Assembly (NCBI GenBank): GCA_027039465.1
Contig: JALWEA010000138.1
Coordinates: forward strand, 1-15,046
Source: Calditrichia bacterium
GTDB lineage: Bacteria; Calditrichota; Calditrichia; Calditrichales; Calditrichaceae
Length of the DNA: 15,046 nt
Reading direction: 5' to 3'
Positions 1 to 6,897 of the stretch are shown here, piece by piece. Each line of letters begins with the position of its first letter. Within the stretch, counting starts at the first letter, position 1. A model generated the notes under the pieces. It saw only the letters and a program-made list of their open reading frames with translations. It had not been told where the DNA came from and did no database searches. Made by a program: the position numbers and the translations under genes.

Positions 1-334
1 TCGATAAATTAATAAGTAATTTTGCGAATTACTAATTTTTATTTTCGGTGGATTTGTTGCGGTAATTAATCTTTTGGATCAAAAATTATAATTAATGCGT
101 TATTCTTGTTATTTTTGCGTTTTTCAAATGTAAAAGCACTCAAAAGCAAAAAAATAGCTGCTTAATGGGAAACTATCTTAATAGGAAGTGCCAATTTCGA
201 TCATATACTTTATGAACGTCTGATCCTTCGAATTAGACAATAAATCTATTAAGGAATTGTCCAAATTACTTTAAGGATTCCTTTGGATTTTCAATAATGT
301 ACATGAAATTGGAGATAATTGTTTGAATGCTTTT
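1..334. other. AT-rich intergenic region, no gene seen
   Basis: No reading frame of useful length with a ribosome-binding site is visible on either strand. The region lies beyond the 3' end of the minus-strand gene that stops at 335. Two weak inverted repeats are present: AGTAATT/AATTACT at 15-21 and 27-33 (5-nt loop, followed by a short T-rich stretch) and AAGGAAT/ATTCCTT at 251-257 and 277-283. Both are low in GC and neither is a convincing terminator. Confidence 0.6.
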
Positions 335-2968
335 TCACTTCACTAATAGCATCCGCCGCACTTTCGTCTCCCGCCCGGATTGTAATCGCAAAAGATAAAT
401 TCCACTGGCCAAATCATGTCCGTCGATCAGCATAGAATGCCTTCCGGCGGGTACGTTTGAATTCAATAAAATTTTAACCCTTTGTCCCTGAATGTTGAAC
501 AACTCGGCTTTGACCATTCCTGATTTCGGAACGTAGAATTCAACGCGCGTTTGGTTGTTGAACGGATTGGGATAATTGGCCTGCACTTGCAGATGATTGG
601 GAAGCCGTGCTTCATTGCCGTCAATGCCGGTCTCTTCCTGAATGGTAAATTCCCAACGATCAACCGATTTAAATCCTAAAGAATTGATGACCTGAACTTC
701 GGCCTGATGCAAACCTGGGCTCAGAGCGCTGTCCGGTGTAAAAACGGCTGAGGAGGTGGTTACGGTTAAACGGTCGGATACATCCGTGCTGTCCAAATAC
801 ATTTTTACGCTTTGCAAATCAACGGGTGAAAAGCGATCCGTAAAAAAGGCCTTGACGGACGGTTGCGCATCTTCGATTTCGCCCCTCGGCAGAACGCGAT
901 AGATAATCGGATAGCCTTTCACGGAAAATTTGGCGGTGCTTGTATTATTGCTCAAATAGGCTTCATTGGCACGATTTGCGGTTTTGACGTACACTCCCAA
1001 ATAATAATTCAGAGACAAGAGAGAGTCATTAATAGCACATTGCAAATTGAAATTAAACGTATCCTTTGGTGCAAGTACCGGAACCTGAAGGGTATCGATC
1101 ACCCAATCCAACGTGGACTCAAATGACTGATTCAGGGAAACAAAAACATAAAGTTGTGTGGAATCACTGGGATTGTTACCGGAATTGGTAACAAAACCGG
1201 ATACGGGAAATGAATCTCCGAGCGTTGTTGTATCGGGAGCTGTTTGCAGTTTTGACGCAAGATCCGCACATTTGTCGCGAAAATAGATGTAGCACCAAAC
1301 CGTATTTAAATTCGGATGTCCGTTGGAATAGCCGGGCCAGTCGTATTGAGCGCCCTTGCCTTCGTAGTTGGCACCGTAGTGTCCCAAACTCTTATCACCG
1401 GCCGGATCATTCACAATAACCGTCGTTGCATCGTGATCGTATCCGATTACGGAAATGTAATGGCCGGAGCTGGTAATGCTATTCAGCAAAACAAACGGAC
1501 GCTTGGCATTAGCCTCGGTCATTAATTTTGGGCGGGTCGGACTCCAATCCACATAAGAATAAAGGCCGTGCTTACGGGCAAATTCCGCCATAAATCCTTT
1601 AGTGTCCGACCAGGCTTCGCTGCCGTGCCGCACAATAAAACCGAAGGCGCCGTAGCCTTTTACACCGTTGCGGTCGTAAGCCCAGATGTCAAATGTAAAA
1701 CCGTTGTACGTGTAAATTTCGGCAATGTAATCGCCGTAATTTGTGATGTGATAGAATGGATCGTACACTTTACGCGGACGCTTGGGTAAAATATTGTAGT
1801 AAGCAATGCACATGGTTGCCGCCGTGCCTCCGCAGGCCGTGCAACCGTTGAACCAATCCGGGGAGTCGTAACATTGATGCACGTAAGGAATTTCGAAGCT
1901 GTAGGCCGAAGATTTTAAGATTGAATTCGGTATCGTCCCTAAATTCGGTTGGGGCAGGGGAGACGGCGTAGCAACGGTAAGCGGACCGGGAAGTGCAGAA
2001 AAATCAGGAGCCTGATGCATACCATTAAACATTTGCATTTTGTACAAACCGTATGTCTTTTCCTGATGGGCCTCGAAATACAGCGTGCCGTTTGCCGAGA
2101 GTGCAGGGAAGTCTTCGAACACATCCGGGGTGTCCGTTAAACGCAGCAACGTGGCGCCATTCAAATCATACGAAAATAAATCGCTGCTTTGCACGGATTG
2201 CGTTTCAATGACTTTTTTCTTAACAAAAAGTAATTTTGTACCGTCCGCTGACCAGCTTGGTTGTGAACCTTTTGCGGAAAAGATTTGTCTATCATTCGCA
2301 ATATCGATCAAATGAATTTGACCGTTAAAACTTTGCACGGCTACAATGGGCTTAACGGGATTCCATTGGGGATTAAAGTAGCCGAGATTTTGTTCGGTTA
2401 AATTTTCTTGTTGACCCGTTCTTACATTTAAAAGATGAAGCTGGTCGTTGGCATCATTAAAAACAATCCACCGTCCGTCTGGTGAAATCGGCGTTAAATT
2501 GGCGTAATCCGGTAAAGTAAACGTTTTTTTAACCTGACCGTTGATATCGGTTAAAAACAGTTTGTTGTCAATCGTAAAGGCAACCGTTCCGTCGGCGGAA
2601 ATGCTCGGAACACCCGCCTGTGGCACCGCATCATGCAGCGGAATAATGCGTGAAGTTGAAACTTCGAACAAACAGGGAATTTGCCAAATTGTTTGCCCGT
2701 TGCGTTTAAATAATTTGAAACCCAAATAGTCGTTGTTTGGCGCCCATTGAACGAATTGTGCAATGCCAAAACCTTCGGCAATTTTTAAGGAGCGTCCGGT
2801 TTTCAGATTCAACAAATACAATCCTGGCTGCTCGGCCTGATCATAAGAAAGCCACTGTCCGTCCGGTGAAATTTTTAAATATTTTTGTCCCGATTCCAAA
2901 GAAAAAGGATTCATAGCCAAAATAGGAATTGAAAAAAGCAAAACGAGAAGAATAAATTTACGAATCAT
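335..2968 (-). CDS. Secreted beta-propeller / C39-like cysteine peptidase with T9SS sorting domain
   Basis: 877 aa. Start ATG (complement of 2966-2968) is preceded by GGAGT (complement of 2975-2979) at 6-nt spacing. Residues 1-18 are a signal peptide (basic MIRK, then a hydrophobic run ending PILA). Residues about 30-310 hold seven repeats of the S-x-DG-x-W/F type (near 33, 75, 122, 161, 201, 238 and 289), which is the PD40/TolB-like propeller pattern and suggests seven blades. Residues about 355-565 resemble the C39-like papain-fold peptidase family: candidate nucleophile C379 in ACGGTA, His503 in GHYISVIGYD, Asp521 in VNDPAGD; C366, C376 and C387 lie close by and could form disulfides. Residues 575-685 look like a CARDB/Ig-like module and 690-778 like a second Ig-like domain. 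Residues 798-877 match the Por secretion (T9SS type A) tail: NYPNPFN near the start, GQRV, then SGIYLLRL and a basic end. The protein is predicted to leave the cell or be fixed to its surface. Substrate unknown; activity is inferred from motifs only. Confidence 0.85.
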   Translation of the reverse strand: MIRKFILLVLLFSIPILAMNPFSLESGQKYLKISPDGQWLSYDQAEQPGLYLLNLKTGRSLKIAEGFGIAQFVQWAPNNDYLGFKLFKRNGQTIWQIPCLFEVSTSRIIPLHDAVPQAGVPSISADGTVAFTIDNKLFLTDINGQVKKTFTLPDYANLTPISPDGRWIVFNDANDQLHLLNVRTGQQENLTEQNLGYFNPQWNPVKPIVAVQSFNGQIHLIDIANDRQIFSAKGSQPSWSADGTKLLFVKKKVIETQSVQSSDLFSYDLNGATLLRLTDTPDVFEDFPALSANGTLYFEAHQEKTYGLYKMQMFNGMHQAPDFSALPGPLTVATPSPLPQPNLGTIPNSILKSSAYSFEIPYVHQCYDSPDWFNGCTACGGTAATMCIAYYNILPKRPRKVYDPFYHITNYGDYIAEIYTYNGFTFDIWAYDRNGVKGYGAFGFIVRHGSEAWSDTKGFMAEFARKHGLYSYVDWSPTRPKLMTEANAKRPFVLLNSITSSGHYISVIGYDHDATTVIVNDPAGDKSLGHYGANYEGKGAQYDWPGYSNGHPNLNTVWCYIYFRDKCADLASKLQTAPDTTTLGDSFPVSGFVTNSGNNPSDSTQLYVFVSLNQSFESTLDWVIDTLQVPVLAPKDTFNFNLQCAINDSLLSLNYYLGVYVKTANRANEAYLSNNTSTAKFSVKGYPIIYRVLPRGEIEDAQPSVKAFFTDRFSPVDLQSVKMYLDSTDVSDRLTVTTSSAVFTPDSALSPGLHQAEVQVINSLGFKSVDRWEFTIQEETGIDGNEARLPNHLQVQANYPNPFNNQTRVEFYVPKSGMVKAELFNIQGQRVKILLNSNVPAGRHSMLIDGHDLASGIYLLRLQSGRETKVRRMLLVK

Positions 2969-3003
2969 GAAACTACTCCGTTAAGAATTTAATTTGTTAA
3001 GTA

Positions 3004-3032
3004 AATGTACTAACCAAATGCTCTTTAAGCAA
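3004..3032 (-). promoter_or_regulatory. Candidate sigma70-type promoter of the propeller-peptidase gene
   Basis: Read on the minus strand, TTGCTT (complement of 3027-3032) and TACATT (complement of 3004-3009) are separated by exactly 17 nt, and the -10 box lies about 35 nt before the ATG at 2968. The boxes match the consensus only 3/6 and 4/6, and promoters of FCB bacteria often differ from it, so this is tentative. A perfect tandem 10-mer abuts the -35 box. Confidence 0.3.
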
Positions 3033-3052
3033 TCCGATTTATTCCGATTTAT
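3033..3052. repeat. Perfect tandem 10-bp direct repeat
   Basis: TCCGATTTAT occurs twice without a gap (3033-3042 and 3043-3052). The pair directly adjoins the candidate -35 box of the minus-strand gene. The period is one helical turn, so both copies would present the same DNA face to a bound regulator. An operator role is inferred. Confidence 0.55.
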
Positions 3053-3226
3053 AAAATTAATGATGCCGAGCACATTTGGATAATGCTTCAAAAGTTGAAA
3101 CATTTTTGACAAATTTGTTTTTGGAATAGATCGCTTCACTCTTCCGCTGGCGCCATGGATTATTAAGGATTTGACATGAATTGATTGGGAATCGGTTGAA
3201 TTGTTGAATGGTGGAATGGGGAAAAT

Positions 3227-3257
3227 CGTTATTCGTATATCCGTTATTCGTTATTCG
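3227..3257. repeat. Short CGTTATTCG repeats
   Basis: CGTTATTCG occurs at 3227-3235, 3242-3250 and 3249-3257, the last two sharing CG. It looks like slippage-type simple sequence. A nearby stretch (about 3193-3208, GTTGAATTGTTGAAT) is the reverse complement of the TTCAACAATTCAA-type segment in the larger dispersed repeats, so the edge of the repeat block lies about here. Confidence 0.5.
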
Positions 3258-3314
3258 GGAATCATTGTTTGTGCAGTCGGTGGCGTGCGCCCGTTAATTG
3301 ATGTGATTCCCAGT

Positions 3315-3367
3315 CCTGCCATTGCGAACGAGCCCGCGAGCCTGCGAGCGGGAGAGTTAAGCAATCC
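3315..3367. repeat. Dispersed palindromic repeat, CATTGCGA...AAGCAATCC type, copy 1
   Basis: The ends are CCTGCCATTGCGA and AAGCAATCC, enclosing a GC-rich middle with GCGAGCCTGCGAGCGGG. This resembles the short intergenic elements with ends like GTCATTGCGA...GAAGCAATC found in many unrelated bacterial genomes (from memory). A second copy in the opposite orientation lies at 3653-3690 with a completely different middle. Confidence 0.6.
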
Positions 3368-3545
3368 CTTTCAAAGCAGCAACGGACGTAAGGGATTCTT
3401 CATTATGTCACAGTTCCTCGGAAATCGAACGTGATCTTGCATATCATCGAGTACAAAATTACTTCAATTCAAACAATTCATCAAATGCCCACAGCAAAAG
3501 GGGCACCCTTCCCTGCGCATCGCAGGGAAGGGCCGGGGATGGGTT
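3354..3545. repeat. About 190-bp dispersed repeat, copy A
   Basis: Aligns along its whole length with 4150-4337. Shared blocks in order: GAGTnAAGCAA, CAAAGCnGCAACG, ATTCTTC, GTCACAGTTnCTCG, a short diverged stretch, TTCAATTCAA, CCCACAGCAAAA, GGGCACCCTTCCCTGCG, AGGGAAGGG and GGGGATGGGTT. The right half carries two adjacent stem-loops: GCCC-N10-GGGC (3487-3504) and a perfect 12-bp stem with a CAT loop (3506-3532). No coding potential. The function and mode of spread are unknown. Confidence 0.75.
3506..3532. repeat. Perfect 12-bp hairpin in copy A
   Basis: CCCTTCCCTGCG (3506-3517), loop CAT, CGCAGGGAAGGG (3521-3532). The next bases are CCGGGGATGGGTT rather than a T-run, so it is not a standard intrinsic terminator. 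Confidence 0.8.
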
Positions 3546-3586
3546 AAGAAGATGGCATGTCAATAGTAACGATCCTGCGAGCGGGA

Positions 3587-3618
3587 GAGTGAAGCAATCC
3601 TCTCCAAAGCGGCAACGG
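3587..3618. repeat. Truncated copy of the left module of the 190-bp repeat
   Basis: Runs from GAGTGAAGCAATCC through CCAAAGCGGCAACGG, matching the first 30 or so bases of copies A (3354) and B (4150), then stops matching. It is preceded by CCTGCGAGCGGGA (3574-3586), also found before copy A (3341-3353), and by ATGTCAATAGTAACGA (3557-3572), an exact 16-mer that recurs at 4136-4151 before copy B. Confidence 0.6.
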
Positions 3619-3652
3619 CCTGTTATTTGGGAAATGGCTTAAATAGTGTTAT

Positions 3653-3690
3653 GGATTGCTTCCCCGCCTCAGGCGGGTCGCAATGACAGG
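3653..3690. repeat. Dispersed palindromic repeat, reverse copy with a GC palindrome in the middle
   Basis: Has the same ends as 3315-3367 in the opposite orientation (GGATTGCTT and TCGCAATGACAGG), but the middle is the perfect palindrome CCCGCCTCAGGCGGG (3663-3677; 7-bp arms around one base) instead of the longer middle of the other copy. Confidence 0.6.
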
Positions 3691-3709
3691 CCACCGCGTC
3701 CGGTTCCCG

Positions 3710-3743
3710 AGTAGCCCGCCTGAGGCGGGCGTATCGAGGGACG
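3710..3743. repeat. AGTAG/CGTATCGAGGGACG repeat carrying a GC palindrome
   Basis: AGTAG, then CCCGCCTGAGGCGGG (3715-3729), then CGTATCGAGGGACG. The 15-mer is the exact reverse complement of the one at 3663-3677. A related copy without the palindrome lies on the opposite strand at 4427-4448. Confidence 0.6.
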
Positions 3744-3838
3744 GACGCGCCACCATAAGTCAATAGTAGTAGAAGCGAGCGTAGCGAGAGATGGGGCAAA
3801 AGTATCGGCAGCGGCATTTGTTTTTTCCACCCCCTGTT

Positions 3839-3857
3839 GTCCCCCTCGTATGGGGAC
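3839..3857. repeat. GTCCCC/GGGGAC hairpin
   Basis: GTCCCC (3839-3844), a 7-nt loop, GGGGAC (3852-3857), with CCACCCCCTGTT just before it. It sits in the same repeat mosaic. No T-run follows. Confidence 0.5.
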
Positions 3858-3974
3858 GCAAAACGGCACGAATGATTTCACCCGATGAGAAGTTAAACTT
3901 ACGGTTGGGGAAAAGAGTAAGCACCGAACCACCGGCAAATTGGGTAATGAGCACAATTTTACAAACAACTTTGC

Positions 3975-3993
3975 ATCCCCCTGCAAGGGGGAT
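3975..3993. repeat. ATCCCCCT/AGGGGGAT hairpin
   Basis: ATCCCCCT (3975-3982), loop GCA, AGGGGGAT (3986-3993): eight perfect pairs, followed by TAAGGGGGT. It resembles a type of intergenic repeat common in many bacterial assemblies. No other intact copy is present in the window. Confidence 0.55.
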
Positions 3994-4149
3994 TAAGGGG
4001 GTCTCAACACGGCAAACTACTCGGTTAAAAACGGCCTAAACTTTTCAGGCATCCTTTATGTTGAAACTCCCGCGCATTGGGATACTTCGCAGGGAAGGCA
4101 GAGGTGTGTCTAAATAAGGAACTTGTTTGCATAATATGTCAATAGTAAC

Positions 4150-4380
4150 GAGTGAAGCAACCCCCTCCAAAGCGGCAACGTATGCAAGATATTCTTCGTT
4201 CCGTCACAGTTGCTCGCAACCAGTGCACAATCTTGCGTAACATTGGGTAAAAAATTCTTCAATTCAACAATTCACCAAACGCCCACAGCAAAATGGGCAC
4301 CCTTCCCTGCGATAGTAGGGAAGGGAGGGGATGGGTTCTAAAATGGAATTCGAAAACCACTCCGACCTACCGAATAAAAG
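4150..4380. repeat. About 190-bp dispersed repeat, copy B, with a 3' extension
   Basis: 4150-4337 matches copy A (3354-3545). 4338-4380 extends the match to copy C (4641-4751) with TCTAAAA, AATTC, AAACCAC and CGAAnAAAG. Stem-loop 1 is GCCC-N10-GGGC (4281-4298). Stem-loop 2 is CCCTTCCCT/AGGGAAGGG (4300-4308 and 4317-4325), which can extend inward by a G-T and a C-G pair around a GATA loop. Confidence 0.75.
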
Positions 4381-4426
4381 TTTCCACGCCATTTACCCCG
4401 TACTATTACCATGTAACGGCAGGCAC

Positions 4427-4448
4427 GTCCCTCGATACGATTCTACTT
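4427..4448. repeat. Copy of the 3710-3743 repeat without the palindrome (opposite strand)
   Basis: On the minus strand this reads AGTAG-AAT-CGTATCGAGGGACG. The flanks equal those at 3710-3743 exactly, but three bases (AAT) stand where that copy has the 15-bp palindrome. This is an empty-versus-occupied pair inside one window. Confidence 0.6.
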
Positions 4449-4468
4449 TTCATTTTGGGATATTCGAT

Positions 4469-4578
4469 GTAAGGGCGAAGCATTTCCGGTAAGACACTGA
4501 AAACTAAAAAGATTTAACTTTGTGCAACCAAAAACATTGATTGTTTCTTTATTTATCAGGGAAATGCTTCGCCCCTAC
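4469..4578. mobile_element. MITE-like element with 19-bp terminal inverted repeats
   Basis: The left end GTAAGGGCGAAGCATTTCC (4469-4487) and the right end GGAAATGCTTCGCCCCTAC (4560-4578) are inverted repeats matching at 18 of 19 positions and enclosing about 72 bp of AT-rich non-coding DNA. Ends of the type GTAGGGGCGAAGCATT recur between genes in many bacterial genomes (from memory). The 110-bp size and lack of coding capacity fit a miniature inverted-repeat element moved in trans. No clear target-site duplication is seen and no transposase lies in the window. A stem-loop with a long loop is the alternative reading. Confidence 0.6.
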
Positions 4579-4640
4579 AAGTCCGGCAAAATCATTCGGC
4601 AACCGGCAACGATCTCGGGCATCATCGCGCACACAATCAC

Positions 4641-4751
4641 TTCAATTCAACAATTCAACAAACGCCCGAATCTAATTGGGCATCCCGAGAATCGGGATGG
4701 GGATGGGTTCTAAAACGAAATTCACAAACCACTTCAATCTATCGAACAAAG
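4641..4751. repeat. Dispersed repeat copy C with a different hairpin
   Basis: Begins TTCAATTCAACAATTCA and ends near GAACAAAG, matching 4258-4380 of copy B in flanks and order. The loop of stem-loop 1 differs (GAATCTAATT in place of ACAGCAAAAT), but the GCCC-N10-GGGC pairing is kept (4664-4681). Stem-loop 2 is ATCCCGA/TCGGGAT (4682-4688 and 4692-4698), unrelated in sequence to copies A and B. The downstream GGGGATGGGTTCTAAAA is shared. Confidence 0.7.
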
Positions 4752-5009
4752 GATTCCTTCTCATTTCGCCCTAAATATCCGCCATATTCCGGATAGTGGG
4801 TAAAAAAGTACCACCGCGGATTTACGATGCTTTTTCTTTCTTCCTTCGAAAAAAACCTCGTTTATGAGAAGAAATTTTCCTCTCCGCAAAATCCATTTGA
4901 TTCTATTGTATTCTATCCTTAAATTTCTAACTTTTAATTTGAATTAAATTGAAATTTTTTAGACATTTAAACTTTACAATAACGAATTGTTAGTATAAGG
5001 AGTGACGGT

Positions 5010-5687
5010 ATGTTGAAACCACAAAAGAAACGGATTACCAAAAAAGACCTGAAAGAGGATAAATTCGTCGAAACCGCTTTATTGGCAAGAACATATTTTG
5101 AAGAGCATACCAAGGAAATCACTTATATCGTCGGCGGCATCATTGTTGTCGGGATATTAATCTGGTTGTTTCTGAATCATCGTTCACAACGCTTGCAGGA
5201 GGCCGAAACCCTTCTGGGAAAAGCGCAAATGGAAATGCAAAGCATGCACACAACCAAGGCGCGCGAATTTTTGGATCAGCTCATTCAGGAATATGACGGT
5301 ACGGATGCCGCCGAACAGGGATATTTCTTATTGGCCAACTTGGATTTTCAGGCGCAAAAATACGATAAAGCGGAGCAGGAGTACAAAAAATTCATTGATT
5401 CTTACAGCGGTAGTAAAATCTTATTGGCTTCGGCTTACGCCGGATATGCCGCTTGTCTGGAACATCGCGGCGCGCACAAGGAAGCAGCGGAAAATTATTT
5501 GAAAGCGCAAAGAACCGCACCCGAATTTGTGGAAGCGCCCAATTATCTTTATTTGGCAGGTTTGAATTACAAAGACGCCGGAATGAAAGACAAAGCAAAA
5601 GAAATGTTTCAAAAGATTATTGAAAAGTACAAAGATTCCAAACGTTTTAACGATGCCAAAGCGCAAATTATTCTGCTGGAAAAATAA
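5010..5687 (+). CDS. Membrane-anchored TPR protein, YfgM-like
   Basis: 225 aa. ATG at 5010 with AAGGAG (4997-5002) at 7-nt spacing. Residues 1-36 are highly charged and cytoplasmic in character, 37-55 form a single transmembrane segment (EITYIVGGIIVVGILIWLFL), and from about 60 to the end there are helical repeats of TPR type, such as YFLLANLDFQAQKYDKAEQE and YLYLAGLNYKDAGMKDKAKE. The order N-terminal anchor followed by periplasmic TPRs is that of the YfgM/TPR_21 family; E. coli YfgM works with PpiD and SecYEG in handling exported proteins. That role here is inferred from architecture. It is the first gene of a plus-strand run and ends two bases before the ArgD-like gene. A general TPR scaffold is the alternative. 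Confidence 0.85.
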   Translation: MLKPQKKRITKKDLKEDKFVETALLARTYFEEHTKEITYIVGGIIVVGILIWLFLNHRSQRLQEAETLLGKAQMEMQSMHTTKAREFLDQLIQEYDGTDAAEQGYFLLANLDFQAQKYDKAEQEYKKFIDSYSGSKILLASAYAGYAACLEHRGAHKEAAENYLKAQRTAPEFVEAPNYLYLAGLNYKDAGMKDKAKEMFQKIIEKYKDSKRFNDAKAQIILLEK

Positions 5688-5689
5688 AC

Positions 5690-6871
5690 ATGGATTTATT
5701 TGAAAAAGCCCGCTCGTATTTATTGAGCATTTACAAACCGTTTCCGATTGATGTTGACCATGGAAAGGGCCTTTATCTATACGATAAAAACGGTAAAGCC
5801 TATCTCGATTTTCTATCCGGAATTGCGGTCAATGCCCTGGGCTATCAGCATCCCGCCGTTCAGCAAGCGCTTTTAAAACAGATCAATCGCAATCTGCATC
5901 TCAGTAACTATTTTATTCAGGATGTGCAAGTAGAGCTGGCCGAACAGTTGGTTGAGTTAAGCGGCCTTTCCAAAGTCTTTTTCACCAACAGCGGTACCGA
6001 AGCCATCGAAGGTATTTTAAAAGTCGCAAAAAAATGGGGCAATCAAAATAATAAGTCAGAGATCATTGCCTTCGAAGGAAGCTTCCACGGCCGCAGTCTG
6101 GGCGCGCTTTCCATCACCATTCAAGCCAAATACCAAAAAAGCTTTTTTCCGCTTTTGCCCAATATTAAAACCGTTCCGGCCAACGATCCCGAAGCATTTA
6201 ATAAGGCGGTTAATGAGCACACCCTGGCCGTTTTTTACGAAGGCATCATGGGTGAAGGCGGTGTCCGCCCGATTTCGGAATCCCTGCTGAAAGCCATCTA
6301 CCAAGGGCGGGATAAATTCGGCTATCTCATCGTTGCCGATGAAATTCAAACCGGTGTGGGACGCACCGGTGCATTCTATTACTATCAAAAACGCGGAGTG
6401 CTGCCCGATGCCATTGCAACGGCAAAAGGACTTGGTGGAGGGCTCCCGTTGGGCGCGTTTGTACTAAATGACAAACTAAGTACGGTTTTGCAACGCGGTG
6501 AACATGGGACAACCTACGGCGGTAATCCATTGGCTTGCGCCAGCGGATTGGCAACGGTTAACGTCGTAAAAGAATCCGGCTTCCTTTCACAGGTTCAAAA
6601 AACCGGCGTCTATTTTAAAGATCAATTGCAAGCTTTTGCCGGACAATATCCCGATATTGTCAAAGAAGTGCGCGGAGAAGGATTGATGCTCGGGTTGGAG
6701 GTAGGAGACAAAGCCTCGGATTTAATGGCCGAGGGATGCAATCAGGGACTACTGTTTAACGTGGCCGGAGGCAATACGTTACGTTTTGTTCCGCCGTTGA
6801 TTGTAACCGAAAGTGCGGTTGACGAAGCAATTGACAAACTGCACAAAACCTTTGCGCGTATTTTTAAATAG
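5690..6871 (+). CDS. argD: Class III PLP aminotransferase, acetylornithine aminotransferase-like
   Basis: 393 aa, the usual ArgD length. Family marks: YLDFLSGIAVNALGYQHP (38-55), NSGTEA (100-105) for PLP phosphate, FHGRS (132-136), DEIQTGVGRTG (217-227) with the Asp that contacts the pyridine nitrogen, the Schiff-base Lys at K246 in TAKGLGGG, and HGTTYGGNP (272-280). In ArgD it exchanges an amino group between N-acetylornithine and 2-oxoglutarate in arginine synthesis; relatives act on succinylornithine, ornithine, 4-aminobutyrate or lysine-pathway intermediates. One departure is EGIMGEGG (184-191) where the family usually has EPxQGEGG. No other arginine genes are nearby, so substrate is uncertain. 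ATG at 5690 lies 2 nt after the preceding stop, suggesting coupled translation. Confidence 0.85.
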   Translation: MDLFEKARSYLLSIYKPFPIDVDHGKGLYLYDKNGKAYLDFLSGIAVNALGYQHPAVQQALLKQINRNLHLSNYFIQDVQVELAEQLVELSGLSKVFFTNSGTEAIEGILKVAKKWGNQNNKSEIIAFEGSFHGRSLGALSITIQAKYQKSFFPLLPNIKTVPANDPEAFNKAVNEHTLAVFYEGIMGEGGVRPISESLLKAIYQGRDKFGYLIVADEIQTGVGRTGAFYYYQKRGVLPDAIATAKGLGGGLPLGAFVLNDKLSTVLQRGEHGTTYGGNPLACASGLATVNVVKESGFLSQVQKTGVYFKDQLQAFAGQYPDIVKEVRGEGLMLGLEVGDKASDLMAEGCNQGLLFNVAGGNTLRFVPPLIVTESAVDEAIDKLHKTFARIFK

Positions 6872-6897
6872 CTTTAGCTTTTAAAGCGAGGGAAACC

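Larger units (their letters stand above)
2969..5009. other. 2-kb gene-free repeat-rich block between divergent genes
   Basis: The segment separates a minus-strand gene (start 2968) from a plus-strand gene (start 5010). Short open frames exist (for example 3201-3434 plus and 3669-3986 minus), but they run through repeats and palindromes, have no convincing ribosome-binding sites and show no recognisable protein pattern. The block holds a mosaic of dispersed repeat copies in both orientations, several strong GC hairpins and one MITE-like element, listed separately. About 4750-5009 is AT-rich and should contain the promoter of the downstream TPR gene; no confident promoter was found there. Confidence 0.75.

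Noticed and set aside
3201..3434. 77-aa plus-strand ORF (MLNGGMGK...)
   Set aside because: It runs through simple repeats and the dispersed palindromic element, has no convincing ribosome-binding site, and its C-terminal half is a translation of repeat sequence.
3669..3986. 105-aa minus-strand ORF and its overlapping neighbours
   Set aside because: It lies wholly in the repeat mosaic and includes the GC palindromes; composition does not look protein-like.
3300..4760. CRISPR array
   Set aside because: Repeat copies are long, few, unevenly spaced (hundreds of bases), in both orientations and degenerate; no regular spacers and no cas genes.
4949..4980. TTGAAA / TACAAT promoter for the TPR gene at 5010
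   Set aside because: Spacing is 20 nt, outside the usual range; no better pair could be chosen, so no promoter is called.
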